Assembly: GCA_002077065.1 (NCBI GenBank)
Contig: NAJO01000071.1
Location: 1-64,000 of the forward strand
Direction of reading: 5' to 3'
Length of the DNA stretch: 64,000 nucleotides
From: Cryoendolithus antarcticus
Lineage: Eukaryota; Ascomycota; Dothideomycetes; Cladosporiales; Cladosporiaceae
Part shown: positions 33,301-42,266 of the stretch, one piece after another
How the letters are laid out: each line of letters begins with the position of its first letter
Position numbering within the stretch: position 1 is the first letter of the stretch
Program-made: the position numbers and the translations under genes
Notes under the pieces: model-generated
The model's database searches: none
Told to the model about the DNA's origin: nothing
What the model saw: only the letters and a program-made list of their open reading frames with translations

Positions 33301-34524
33301 AACATCGCCGACTACGAAGCCGAGTTGCGCCAACTCCGCAATCAGCAGAAGAAAGATCGCCGAGACGCCGACGAAGTTACGCACGTCATGATCACGGAGT
33401 GTCAGGCACTGCTCCGACTCTTCGGCCTGCCGTACATCACCGCGCCAATGGAAGCCGAGGCACAATGCGCTGAGCTCGTCAGGCTGGGCTTGGTGGACGG
33501 GATTGTCACGGACGATAGTGATTGTTTCCTGTTCGGCGGCACGCGCATCTACAAGAACTTCTTCAACCAGGGAAAATTCGTCGAGTGCTACCTCTCCTCT
33601 GACCTGGAGAAAGAATTCGCCCTCACGCGCGATCGACTCGTCTCCATCGCGCAGCTACTAGGGAGTGATTACACTGAAGGGCTGCCTGGTATTGGGCCCG
33701 TGACGGCATTAGAACTGATAGGCGAATTCGACACGCTCTCGCACTTTGCGTCTTGGTGGGCTGCTGTACAGTCGCCGCATCCGCCGGAGAAGTCTGCGGA
33801 TTCGCCGTTGCTGAGGAAGTTTCGGAAGTCGCAGGGGCAGAAACTTTTTCTTCCCACTTCTTTCCCGGATCCCCGTGTGGCGTCAGCTTACAGCGACCCT
33901 GATGTCGATTCCTCCTCCCAGTCTTTCCAGTGGGGCGTTCCCGATCTCGACGCTCTGCGGGAGTTCCTGATGGCTACGATTGGCTGGACGCAGGAGAGGA
34001 CCGATGAGGTGCTTGTGCCGGTCATTAGGGATATGAACAATCGCGCTGAGGAGGGCGTGCAGAGTAATCTTACTAAATATTTCAGCGGTGCAGTGGGAGT
34101 CGGCGTAGCTGGTGGGAGTAGCAAGGAGGGCTTCGCGCCGCGGAAGAGGGCGCAGGAGGGTAAGAGTGCACGTATGGGCGGGGCGTTGAGGAGGATGGCT
34201 GAGCGAGCTCAAAGCAGAGGCGAAGGTGAAGGTGCAATCGCGGCGGAGGGGACTGGGGCGAACATCGACGAGGCCGTAGCGGCCGACAAGACGAAGACCA
34301 CCAAAGCTCGAAAGCGGAAGTCGGCAAACGAGAGTCGGGCAGTTGTCGACGATGCGGACGGCCACGCCGATACTGACAATGAGAGCGATGGTAGTGATTT
34401 CGATCAAACAGAGAGACCCACGAAGCGCAAAAGTGCCGCGAAGGCCAAAGTTGCACCTAAGCCACGGGGAAAGGGACGCGCGAAGAAGTCAAAGGCGACT
34501 ACTGAGGATGAGAGTGATGAGTAA
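30301..34524 (+). CDS. RAD2: DNA repair endonuclease RAD2 (XPG orthologue)
   Basis: Makes the 3' incision in nucleotide excision repair, working with TFIIH. The N-nuclease region starts MGVTGLWSIVQPCARPTKLE and includes LAVDASIWIYQFLKAVRD and KPVFVFDGGAPALKR. The I-nuclease region (about 1031-1150) reads ECQALLRLFGLPYITAPMEA, then EAQCAELVRLGLVDGIVTDD and LLGSDYTEGLPGIGPVTALE, with the catalytic acidic residues in place. The 900-residue spacer holds two UIM-like motifs (near 441 and 541) and three EDFEDV/ADFEDV motifs (Phe 354, 900, 921). A PCNA-binding PIP box, QSNLTKYF, is at 1254-1261, and the C-terminus is a basic nuclear-localisation region (PTKRKSAAKAKVAPKPRGKG). 1407 aa in one exon; longer than yeast Rad2. 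Confidence 0.95.
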   Translation: MGVTGLWSIVQPCARPTKLETLHRKRLAVDASIWIYQFLKAVRDKEGNALRNSHVVGFFRRICKLLFFGIKPVFVFDGGAPALKRSVIRARKQRREGRRDDAARTAGKLLAVQMQRRAEEEEMRRKEEVRHPVVEEEAIVPESEMVYVDELQMTQQERQQNRKFRKKDAYHLPDLDVSMNEMGGPNDMRIMSLEELQAYARQFEAGEDINVYDFSKIDYESPFFTSLPASDRYNILNAARLRSRLRMGHSKEQLDTMFPDRMAFSKFQIERVTERNELTQRLMHINGGDDAAYSGQGRVAGEKGREYVLVKNDGVEGGWALGVVSNEGTTVNKAIDLDKPEPVAKQESESEEDFEDVPVEGLNRLPKQNRPAAVPASDLSRKRKAFYKSRKSAARKKPRITAQDDPDSLFVAEQPSSPEPEVDEENELFACSDHDSADEDLDLAIAMSLQKESGETGEQDESNSPNKDRPADAPPSYHQAPAPTLNAVPRGSGRAIANLFNKRAHAVAPDSREVTSFGVPAPRSDDGGSSDDDKALDLQAALAESRKGKREKTPEGPGPRYQNTLPHASSPVRTRKPDAVEKVAKQSGFGGPLPFEKLDLGTSLLGAKKMQARTEEAKGGFVRPGEDIDVEMKPAEPLPPWFEGSLENGIAAQKDMEAEDRERAREFGRQFQFEKKGRGVLKRWETREVIDLEGEDEEGEKAEVIEIDGVEEVGMHGRGESPTLVTDGMELVNSATNSPRPAESVDDEERQAKTMDDAAEDLRAEPQVPAPAEVNARVVAAKTAAQAPFEMMDSDEEEAGDAPASMLRISATPAMTAGAMIDDHTKSNDSAGEPEAPPTMVGDDEANEEEIEWSESDGEGDRAAQVVEKASSRVNGTTTQLVPLNDVYPKADKRSPSEDFEDVTMKDSTTAALARSPSADFEDVDMAAPAKQATPPSSHRNNFAVPSLATQDTLPDLEEDNYDSFSDPEDVEILRGLAAEAEEHARFASQLNNKPTTTQQNIADYEAELRQLRNQQKKDRRDADEVTHVMITECQALLRLFGLPYITAPMEAEAQCAELVRLGLVDGIVTDDSDCFLFGGTRIYKNFFNQGKFVECYLSSDLEKEFALTRDRLVSIAQLLGSDYTEGLPGIGPVTALELIGEFDTLSHFASWWAAVQSPHPPEKSADSPLLRKFRKSQGQKLFLPTSFPDPRVASAYSDPDVDSSSQSFQWGVPDLDALREFLMATIGWTQERTDEVLVPVIRDMNNRAEEGVQSNLTKYFSGAVGVGVAGGSSKEGFAPRKRAQEGKSARMGGALRRMAERAQSRGEGEGAIAAEGTGANIDEAVAADKTKTTKARKRKSANESRAVVDDADGHADTDNESDGSDFDQTERPTKRKSAAKAKVAPKPRGKGRAKKSKATTEDESDE

Positions 34525-34615
34525 AGCTTGCGGACACACGGTCGCAGCTTCGGGCCAGACCATACATGTTGTTCATACACCATGTCGTGCAGTCACTCTC
34601 AGCGCTACCAGCTTT

Positions 34616-35962
34616 CTACAATTTCGCGTCCCTTCTGATCTGCAAATTATCCCTGCTGAGATCCTTGACGCTCTTCTTTCCAGCGTTGGCCAAAGAATTG
34701 TCCGTGTCAGCTAACAAACACTTGAGCACATGCTCCACCCCCGCCTGTCCCCCAATCGCCAAACCGTACATATACGGTCTTCCCATCAGCACAGCTTTCG
34801 CACCCAGCGCAAGAGCTTTGAGCACATCGCTTCCTTGCCGGATGCCGCTGTCAAATAGTAGTGTGAGACCAGACTCCTTGACCTTGGCGTCCGCGCCGAT
34901 CTCAGCTAAGGCGTCCAGAGAGGCTATGGCGCCGTCGAGTTGCCTGCCGCCGTGGTTGGAGACGATGATACCATCGATGCCGTACTCAATCGCCTTGTGA
35001 GCGTCAGCGACGGTTTGGATGCCTTTGAGTACTATTGGACCGTCCCAGAGGCGTTGCAGAGTTCTCAGATGATCCCATTCCCGGTAAGTGCCGCTGTTCA
35101 TCACATCGAGCCAGGCTCTCGACTTCTTGATCTTCGAAGCATTAGTCAGGAGCCATGCAGCGCCCCAGGGCGTGCCGGGGCGTTTAAGCAGATCCCAGGC
35201 CTCCGATAGCTTCTCGGTCAAAGGTCGAGTGTCGTTCCTTTGCATCTCCTCGTACTTGGCCAGGAAGACCGGATCAGAGTGACCGATCTGACAGCCGTCG
35301 CCCCATAGGAACGGGAGGTACGAGTTATCCAGATCTTCGGGCCGCCAGGCGAGAGTAAATGTGTCGAGGGTGACTACGAGCACTTTAAAGCCATTCGCTT
35401 TCGCACGACGGAGGAGTGACGCCGTGATAGCTTCCTCCTGCGGTTTGGGCCAGTAGAGCTGATACCATCGATCTCCAGCACCGTTGGCGGTGGCGACTTC
35501 CTCGATCGTTCGCGTCGCAGCAGTGGAGAGGATCATAGGCACGCCGACCTTCTCGCACGCCTTTGCGGTAGCGGTCTCAGCATCAGCGTGCATGATCTTC
35601 TGCACTCCTACAGGAGCGACGAGGATCGGACTCGCATACTTCGTCCCGAACAACTCGACACTCAAATCCCGTTGCGTGGCATTCATGAGCATGGAAGGGC
35701 GAAGACGGTACTTGTCAAAGGCATTCAAGTTGGCGGCGTAGGTCTTGCAGCTACTAGCTGAGCCTTGAACATAGCCGAAGTTGGCTGTGGGGACTTTGGC
35801 TTTGGCGAGGCGTTCCCATTCTAGGGGTTTGGTTGAGAAGAGCGGTCTACGGAAGGCGGAGTAAATGTCGCGTTGGTAAGCGGAGGGAGCTTCGGGGTCT
35901 GGGATGTCGTAGGGTTGGTCTTGTTGGGCCAATTCCGAAGTCGTTGTCTTAGGTTTTGCCAT
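34616..35962 (-). CDS. FMN-dependent alpha-hydroxy-acid oxidase/dehydrogenase, peroxisomal signal
   Basis: 448-aa TIM-barrel flavoprotein of the lactate/glycolate oxidase family, oxidising a 2-hydroxy acid. Family blocks: SPILVAPVGVQKIMHADAET (FMN site), RWYQLYWPKPQEEAITASLL, FKVLVVTLDTFTLAWRPEDL, then PIVLKGIQTVADAHKAIEYG, the catalytic His/Arg motif SNHGGRQLDG, and LLFDSGIRQGSDVLKALALG followed by AVLMGRPYMYGLAIGGQAGV. Overall it resembles lactate 2-monooxygenase-type fungal enzymes more than cytochrome b2, since there is no heme domain. The C-terminus is RRDAKL, a type 1 peroxisomal targeting tripeptide (AKL). Ends only 91 bp from the end of RAD2 (convergent). The neighbouring transporter is a pseudogene. 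Exact substrate cannot be read from sequence. Confidence 0.88.
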   Translation of the reverse strand: MAKPKTTTSELAQQDQPYDIPDPEAPSAYQRDIYSAFRRPLFSTKPLEWERLAKAKVPTANFGYVQGSASSCKTYAANLNAFDKYRLRPSMLMNATQRDLSVELFGTKYASPILVAPVGVQKIMHADAETATAKACEKVGVPMILSTAATRTIEEVATANGAGDRWYQLYWPKPQEEAITASLLRRAKANGFKVLVVTLDTFTLAWRPEDLDNSYLPFLWGDGCQIGHSDPVFLAKYEEMQRNDTRPLTEKLSEAWDLLKRPGTPWGAAWLLTNASKIKKSRAWLDVMNSGTYREWDHLRTLQRLWDGPIVLKGIQTVADAHKAIEYGIDGIIVSNHGGRQLDGAIASLDALAEIGADAKVKESGLTLLFDSGIRQGSDVLKALALGAKAVLMGRPYMYGLAIGGQAGVEHVLKCLLADTDNSLANAGKKSVKDLSRDNLQIRRDAKL

Positions 35963-36535
35963 GATTAAGGTCAGTGTACGGTTTGCGTCCGGCTATTGTG
36001 AGTTCACGATCATCGGCCTCACATCGTTCGGTATGTTACGAACCTCCAGGATCTTGTGATGGAGTTGTTGTATCACTTCCTACAGGCGCTCAGTTGACGT
36101 GCCTTGTCTTTGTGCCGAGGTCCAAGAAGTTGTCACTGAACGGAGGCTCACATCGATACTGCTTCGTAAAACCTACTCGACTAAGAGCGTCTTCGAGAAG
36201 GAACCCAGAAGTGGATGTTGCAATAGTCTCCCGGCGTCTCGGCTGAGACTACGCTCCAGGTCGTTCAGTTTCTTGGGCGCAGAAACCTCCGGACGGTACT
36301 TCGGCGATGGCAAAACCGTCACTACCGCATTGGGCAATGAGACTCCTACTTTATCATTCTCACTCTCAAGAGCTATGACCTTCAGTTGCCGCAAGGCTAT
36401 GACCCCATTCTGTACCATAAGTACAACGAACGCAGTCCTTTCTGTAGAATCTACTCCCATGCCTCCGTTCATGATCAAACAGCCTCCGGCTTCCCGTTTC
36501 GAGAAGCTAGCGACCAATCTCCAGAACGTCTGCAA
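35963..36535. other. Upstream region of the oxidase gene and of the MFS remnant
   Basis: Divergent space. A plus-strand frame spans 36099-36662 but its left part lacks any transporter or other features, and a minus-strand frame (36173-36775) is antisense to the MFS remnant. No gene supported. Confidence 0.4.
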
Positions 36536-38285
36536 TGACAATAGATCAAGGTCACAGGGAGGCAAGGACAGAACATGGTGCACTGAGCACTCGCAAATCA
36601 TTGAAACCGACCGCCCCGCCAAGGTGATTCCTACGCAGGACAACGCTCCACGGAAACCATAGCGCTTCTGGGCTATCATTGCGTCCCTCGGCATTACGGG
36701 TATGCTTTCAGCTGTCGAGGGCACAATCATCACATCGGCTTTACCTGCAATTACCGAAGCTCTCGGTGGTGGCAACAGCTACATCTGGGTGCCGAACGCA
36801 TACCTGCTGGCGTCTGTGGCCACTCTGCCGCTCTTTACACAGGCCTCCACCATATTCGACCGTCAGAACCTGCTGCTCATCGCTGCGGCCTTATTCGTGC
36901 TTGGTAGCGGCCTTAGTGGCGGTGCTTCTTCCATGGGGACGTTGATCACAGCAAGGACTATCCACGGTCTTGGGGGGGGGTGGAATTAACCTCCTCATCG
37001 AGACGGTGGTGACGGACCTCGTGCCGCTGCGTGAGCGTGGCAAGTACATGTCTTTGGTCATAATTGGAGCCACGATTGGCGCCACCCTTGGCCCTTTCTT
37101 GCGGGGTATCATTACAGACAACTCAACATGGCGATGGGCTTTCTACCTAAACCTAAACATCGGGAGCGTCGCCTCTCTCGCTCTCTTCATGTTCTTGCGG
37201 GTCAACTATAAGCAGGATACTACTTGGAGGCAACGCTTCCGACGCATCGATCTTTCTGGCAACCTCATCTTCATCGGCGCATTCATCTCAGTACTCATAG
37301 CCGTGACATGGGGTGGCACTGCCTACGAGTGGAAGTCTTTCCGCATCATCGTACCGCTTCTGCTAGGGTTTCTGGGCATAGCCCTGGTCACCGCATTCGA
37401 ATGGTCCCTGAGACTGTGTCCGGAGCCTCTTTCCCAAAGATGCTGGTCTAGAATCGCACCTCTGCCGCAGCGCTCGGCCTGACGTTCATCCATGCCATTG
37501 TCACCTACTGGACGTACTACTTCCTCCCCATCTACTTCCAGTCAGTCAACGGCCAGTCAGCTATGCATTCCGGCATTGACACGCTGCCCACATTCGCTGG
37601 AGGCCTCGTGTTCGCACTAGTCGGTGGCGTCCTCCTCTCGAAATTGGGCCGCTACATACCCTTGCATATTGCCGGCTTCGCGGTATTCACCATCGCCTTT
37701 GGCTTGCTCTCCCTGCTTGATGCCAAGTCCAATCCTGCTGCTTGGGTTTTCTTTCAGCTCATCGCAGCTAGTGGCTCTGGCGTCCTGGTAGGCATTCTCT
37801 TGCCTGCCGTTCAAGCACCACTAGACCAGAGTGTTGTCGCCACTTCTACGGGTGTATGGAGTTTCGCTCGCAACTTCGGCTGCATTTGGGGCGTCACGAT
37901 ACCGAGCATGATGTTCAACAACCAGTGTGCTGTGCTCGCGAGCGGGCTGAGCGATCAGGTCCTAGCATCTAAACTCACAGGAGGACAAGCTTACCAGCAT
38001 GCCACTGCGGCTTTCTTGGACAGCATTGCGGATCCTGCGTTGCAGAAGGAGGTTGTAGAAGTCTTCACAGGTGCATTGCGTGTGGTGTGGCTTGTGGGTA
38101 TCGCATTCGCGGGCGTTGGCCTACTTCTGGTGTTTCTGGAGAAGGAGGTTGCTTTGAGTAACAGTCTGAACACAGAATTTGGAATTCAGGGTACAAAGAA
38201 AAGCGATGATCTCGGAGGAGAGCGCGAGGGAGCGATCGAGATGACACCTGTGCAAGCAGCGGTCGTTGAGGCGATACCGCGGTAA
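36536..38285 (+). pseudogene. MFS multidrug-type transporter (DHA2-like), multiply interrupted
   Basis: Major-facilitator drug:H+ antiporter sequence with about 14 expected helices. It reads RFWAIIASLGITGMLSAVEG (first helix), SYIWVPNAYLLASVATLPLF, RTIHGLGGGG then INLLIETVVTDLVPLRERGK (motif A/C region), RWAFYLNLNIGSVASLALFM, and the C-terminal half from LGLTFIHAIVTYWTYYFLPI to 38285. Breaks: the N-terminal frame from ATG 36536 ends at a TGA (36623) and the main frame has TAG at 36660-36662; a 9-G run at 36972-36980 is one base too long, shifting frame in the middle of GLGGGG; a second shift near 37400 returns to the first frame; and TAG follows at 37449-37451 before NRTSAAA. No intron can fit between GLGGG and INLL. 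Sequencing error could explain the G run, but not all lesions. Confidence 0.85.
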
Positions 38286-38691
38286 GTTAAAGGGTCACAG
38301 AAGCCGGCCTGGCCTTTCCGACATTCATTTCAGTGTTAACGCGCACCTCGCATCCGACCTGGTCTCTCAAATCGTTCTCTCCAAGCTGGACGCATCTTGA
38401 CTGTCCGCAGCTCCCTCGCCGCATCCGTCATCATATTCATTAACTTCGCGAAGGTCATCCTCGCTTAGTACATCACTTCGGTCCTTCCTGATCACTGCAC
38501 ACCAGCATCTCCGCCTCCGCGTGAGCGCAGTCCTCATTACTCATCGTCTCTCAGTCCAGTCCAGACGGAACGGTCCGAAGCTTTCATCGACCGCGATCAT
38601 CAGTCGCGTGCGCCTCTTGCCTCGATCAACCCACATCGTCCTATAGCATCAACGATACGCGCCCATGCATCTCATTTCGCCACCCCACACT
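38286..38691. other. Intergenic, no gene seen
   Basis: Convergent space between the MFS remnant and the small minus-strand gene, pyrimidine-rich, without coding features. Confidence 0.45.
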
Positions 38692-39153
38692 TCAACTTCC
38701 CAGTCCCGCCCTCCTAACCCTACTGACAAATTTCTCATCCTCAATCTCTCCCTTTCCAACCCCCAAACACTCCAAATAAAGCGGCACCATATCATGCGGT
38801 CCACAGGGCCTCGCATCGCCGCTCGCCCGGCGCTTCTCGAAGAAGTTCTCCATAGCTTTCATTATGGCTTGCTCCAGCGTCGTTTCAGCATCTACCTTCA
38901 CGCCTTTGACAGCATCGGCTTCTTCAAGCGAGAAGTAAGGCGTGCTGATATAGAGTGGATCCACGGTCTGCAGCGTACGATTCTCGGAAGTCTTGTCGTT
39001 TTTGATATTGCGGAGATCGTAGATCAGGACGAGGATCTTGTACCAGATCTCGTGGTCTGCGCATAGATCGGAGAGTGTGTTGTAAGACTTGGGAGTCGCT
39101 GCAGTGGATGTTGTAGGCTTGCCGGCTTTGTTCTTGCCTTTCGATTTCGCCAT
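38692..39153 (-). CDS. Small uncharacterised protein (153 aa)
   Basis: Single-exon frame from ATG 39153. It has a Lys-rich N-terminus (MAKSKGKNKAGKP), then a compact-looking region SYNTLSDLCADHEIWYKILV and LIYDLRNIKNDKTSENRTLQ, then TPYFSLEEADAVKGVKVDAE and an amphipathic helix EQAIMKAMENFFEKRRASGD. No signal peptide or membrane helix. Balanced, non-repetitive composition argues that it is real. Tandem with AFI1 on the minus strand, with 214 bp between. Family not recognised. Confidence 0.6.
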   Translation of the reverse strand: MAKSKGKNKAGKPTTSTAATPKSYNTLSDLCADHEIWYKILVLIYDLRNIKNDKTSENRTLQTVDPLYISTPYFSLEEADAVKGVKVDAETTLEQAIMKAMENFFEKRRASGDARPCGPHDMVPLYLECLGVGKGEIEDEKFVSRVRRAGLGS

Positions 39154-39367
39154 CTCGTCGGGTATGTGATGATAGAACTTGTAGCAAGTAAGGTGATTCT
39201 GCAGGTCAAGTGAGTGTCCAGATGTAGTCGAAGTAGTGGCTTATTGTGGCGGAGTTCGCGTGCCAGTGAGGCCGCCCAATCGTTAGCGTTGTGATGGTCA
39301 GGGCAAAATCCGTCCTCACATGACTCAGCTCGAGTCACACGCGTGATGATTCGAATGCATTCCACCC

Positions 39368-41839
39368 TCACACCTCACGATTCTCACCCCTCTGGATCCC
39401 CATCTCCGCCCTCTCCCAGGCAACCTTAGCAAATCTTCCCAACGCGCCCCAGAAATGCCGTCCCGCTTCGTGCTCTCTGATTCTTCCCAGCAACCCCGCG
39501 ACAGCCTCTCTGACACCTTTCCTGGGATGGAACAACCCAAGCGCCAGATAGAACAAGCCCTGTCCCATCCCTGCGCTTCCTTGCCTAGCATCCCAGCTTC
39601 CACTAGCAATCGTAGCAAGCAGCTGATTGATCTCCTGCTCCGTCTGCACAGCGGCGCAGATCGCGAGGTAGATGTTCGCGCTTACATCAGGGCCGAGACG
39701 TAATTTGGCGAGTTTGTCGTGCAGGTGCTGCAAGTCCAAGGCCTTGACAGGACGATGAGTGTAGTATGTCGTCAAGTCCTGCACGAAGTTATAGTAGCTG
39801 CGCGTATTCCGCCAGCCCTCTATTCTCGTCGCATTTGCAGCAAGCTCAGCGTGGCGGTGCTGATTCGAAAGCCAGACGTAGCCGTGACCCAGGACCTCAG
39901 GCGGCAGGTCGCTGGCCGGCGTGGCAGCCGGATCCGGACTATCAGGACTAAGAGGCGCTTTCGGACTTGTCAGACTAGGATCATGGATGAGGAGCGCACT
40001 TGCCCCATACACCAGCTCTTCGAAAGCTGACGCGAGTCGAGTGAACTTTGCAATCCAGAGGCGGAATTTCGTGCGGATTGCATTCTCGCCGTGGCGTTCA
40101 TTGATGGCTGTGAGGATTGAGGTCATGAATGCTGCGTCGCCTGTTGGATCACCGCTTAGCGAGCCGGTCGGGATAGCGTTGCCACCAAGTCCGGCTGATA
40201 GACTATGACCGACTGCTGCGATGGCTACGATGCCGGCGCTTGCACTCATTGTCGAGGGTGCCATTGGATTCTGCTGGAAGTAGGTCACTCCTTCGGTGGG
40301 CGGACCGGTTTCGATCTTATTCGAGATGCGCATTCGACCTGTGGAAATATCGCACAGTACATCCCACCACTCGGTCTTGTGGCCAAATGCCGGATTCGTG
40401 ACACCAGCGATGAACCCTGGCACCTTCAGCAGGTCATCGATCTTCGTTAGGTCAGTATACGGAAACGCATGCCTTGTGAAGCCTTGTAACATGCCACCAG
40501 AAGCGAGAGCGCAGGCAGCCAGCACAGCCTCAGCGACTTCTGAAGATGGCAGGTTGTGTCCGAGAAAGATGACACGCTTCTGCGTCAGCAGCGCATTCAG
40601 TAGTACAATGATAGGATGCGTATTCGGTCCCGAAGTTGTCAGATGAGGATGAGTCGGAGTGAAAGGCACAGGAGACGTGCTGTGAGGCGTTGAGAAAGTG
40701 GTAATAAGCTTGATTAGACTGAAATCGCCTACGGTCTCTGCCGACAAAGCGACTGGTATTTTGATTGGCACTGGGACGTGTGCGTAGTGGACCACGGACT
40801 CGAATTCGTGCGTGTCACGAGGCAGCCCGAACCGAGATCTCGATGGATGTTGTTGTAATGCAGGCGACATCGAGCCTTGTGAACCAGTCTCAGAACCATT
40901 CTCCGCCACTCTTTGCGCGATGATCGCCTCGAACTTCTCAATGAAGAGGTCCTTGGCTCCGCTGGCCTGCAGTATGAACTGCTCATAGAAGTTCAATCGA
41001 GGCATGAGTGATAGGTCCATCCCATTTACAGCATTGTAAAGATTTGCAAGCGTCTCGACCTGAGGATGGGCGAAGTATTGTTCGAGTGCGAGTAATAGCA
41101 GCGGCTTGTAGATGTGCAGAAAGCTATGCCTCGTACATATCGCCATAGCCTTCACCACCGCCCCTCGCTTGACCGTATGATCCGTCTTCGTGTTAACCAG
41201 ATTGAGCACATAGACTAACGGCGGGCCATCCATACTGTCCTGCTCGTCGTCGCTGTCCCAATCTTCCTCGCCCTCATCATCTCGTTGCGCCCCACCCTCC
41301 GCCTGACCCTCACCTCGTGTCCTCCTCTTTCTCCGCTTCCCCTCAAAACCCTCCTCCTCAGCCTCAGCATCTTTATGCAAGAAGAAGATCGTCCAATCCT
41401 GGCTTCGCAAATGCGTCTGGTCCGGCAACATCAACTCGGCGAGCATAACCTCGTCCCCACCCACAGGACCAGGGTACTGATGCTCCATCACACTCCCCCG
41501 ATCAATGTCAAAGCTCGCAACGAGAATATACTCGACATGCTTCTCCATACTATCAGCCGGATATCGCGACTTGATCGGCTTCTGCACCCGGCGCTGAGGA
41601 GGGCGGTGGGCAGCCATTGTGAGCGGCCCGTTGGACAGAGAGCTGCGGTGAGAATCATTGGAGGCATTGGAGGGCTGGGAGCGGTGGGTTGAAGGGTCGG
41701 CGGACCGGGTGAGGAAAGATTGGGCTGTGGAGCGATCGCCGCTTGAGGGAAAGGAGGAGGTCGATTGGCGCAGGGAGGTGGAGGTGCTAGCGCTGCCCGT
41801 TGAGTTTGTGTTTGCGTGGAGGGGCAGGACGGTTGCCAT
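39368..41839 (-). CDS. AFI1: Arf3-interacting protein AFI1 (DENN-like polarity factor)
   Basis: 823 aa. Yeast Afi1 binds the GTPase Arf3 at the plasma membrane and supports polarised growth. After a Ser/Thr-rich N-terminus (1-90) comes the Arf3-docking/longin part: [20 protein letters not shown], then [20 protein letters not shown] and [11 protein letters not shown]. An acidic insert ([17 protein letters not shown]) is followed by [40 protein letters not shown] and [25 protein letters not shown]-type centre follows with LINALL-like [20 protein letters not shown] and [20 protein letters not shown]. The C-terminus has an armadillo-like helical end. Single exon with ATG at 41839; family size as expected. 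Confidence 0.85.
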   Translation of the reverse strand: MATVLPLHANTNSTGSASTSTSLRQSTSSFPSSGDRSTAQSFLTRSADPSTHRSQPSNASNDSHRSSLSNGPLTMAAHRPPQRRVQKPIKSRYPADSMEKHVEYILVASFDIDRGSVMEHQYPGPVGGDEVMLAELMLPDQTHLRSQDWTIFFLHKDAEAEEEGFEGKRRKRRTRGEGQAEGGAQRDDEGEEDWDSDDEQDSMDGPPLVYVLNLVNTKTDHTVKRGAVVKAMAICTRHSFLHIYKPLLLLALEQYFAHPQVETLANLYNAVNGMDLSLMPRLNFYEQFILQASGAKDLFIEKFEAIIAQRVAENGSETGSQGSMSPALQQHPSRSRFGLPRDTHEFESVVHYAHVPVPIKIPVALSAETVGDFSLIKLITTFSTPHSTSPVPFTPTHPHLTTSGPNTHPIIVLLNALLTQKRVIFLGHNLPSSEVAEAVLAACALASGGMLQGFTRHAFPYTDLTKIDDLLKVPGFIAGVTNPAFGHKTEWWDVLCDISTGRMRISNKIETGPPTEGVTYFQQNPMAPSTMSASAGIVAIAAVGHSLSAGLGGNAIPTGSLSGDPTGDAAFMTSILTAINERHGENAIRTKFRLWIAKFTRLASAFEELVYGASALLIHDPSLTSPKAPLSPDSPDPAATPASDLPPEVLGHGYVWLSNQHRHAELAANATRIEGWRNTRSYYNFVQDLTTYYTHRPVKALDLQHLHDKLAKLRLGPDVSANIYLAICAAVQTEQEINQLLATIASGSWDARQGSAGMGQGLFYLALGLFHPRKGVREAVAGLLGRIREHEAGRHFWGALGRFAKVAWERAEMGIQRGENREV

Positions 41840-42266
41840 CTTGTCGAGATCCGAGGCGCTACTGGGCGACTATGGCATGCTAACCTGGGCGAAGCCTTTG
41901 CATAGCACGAGAGAGCTTGCCAGTGCGTAGTCAAAACGTCGGACTAGACATGGATGATGCAGGTACACAATCTGAAACCTTGAACCCTGATCTGCAGACG
42001 CGGGGACTATATGAAACACAGCGTCGATCTGGTGGGTCATTTGAACGCAAGTGCAATGCTTCAATGCAGCTAGACCGTTATAGCTCATAAGAATCGTCCA
42101 TCATGAACCCCTCCCTCGGCAATGCCATACCCAAGAGACAGTCCGCGCTATGCCAAATCCTCTCGCCCTCGCTAGAACGCAATCAATATATCGATCAAAC
42201 AATCCCTCAATCTCCCCACTTCACATCCTTCCAGAACACCGTCCCCCCAATGCCAGCAGGGCAACA
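41840..42266. other. Intergenic, AFI1 upstream and FAB1 downstream region
   Basis: 427 bp between two minus-strand genes. Plus-strand frames that start here (42103-42402, 42150-42638) are antisense to the FAB1 3' end and are Pro/Ser-rich shadows. Confidence 0.45.
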
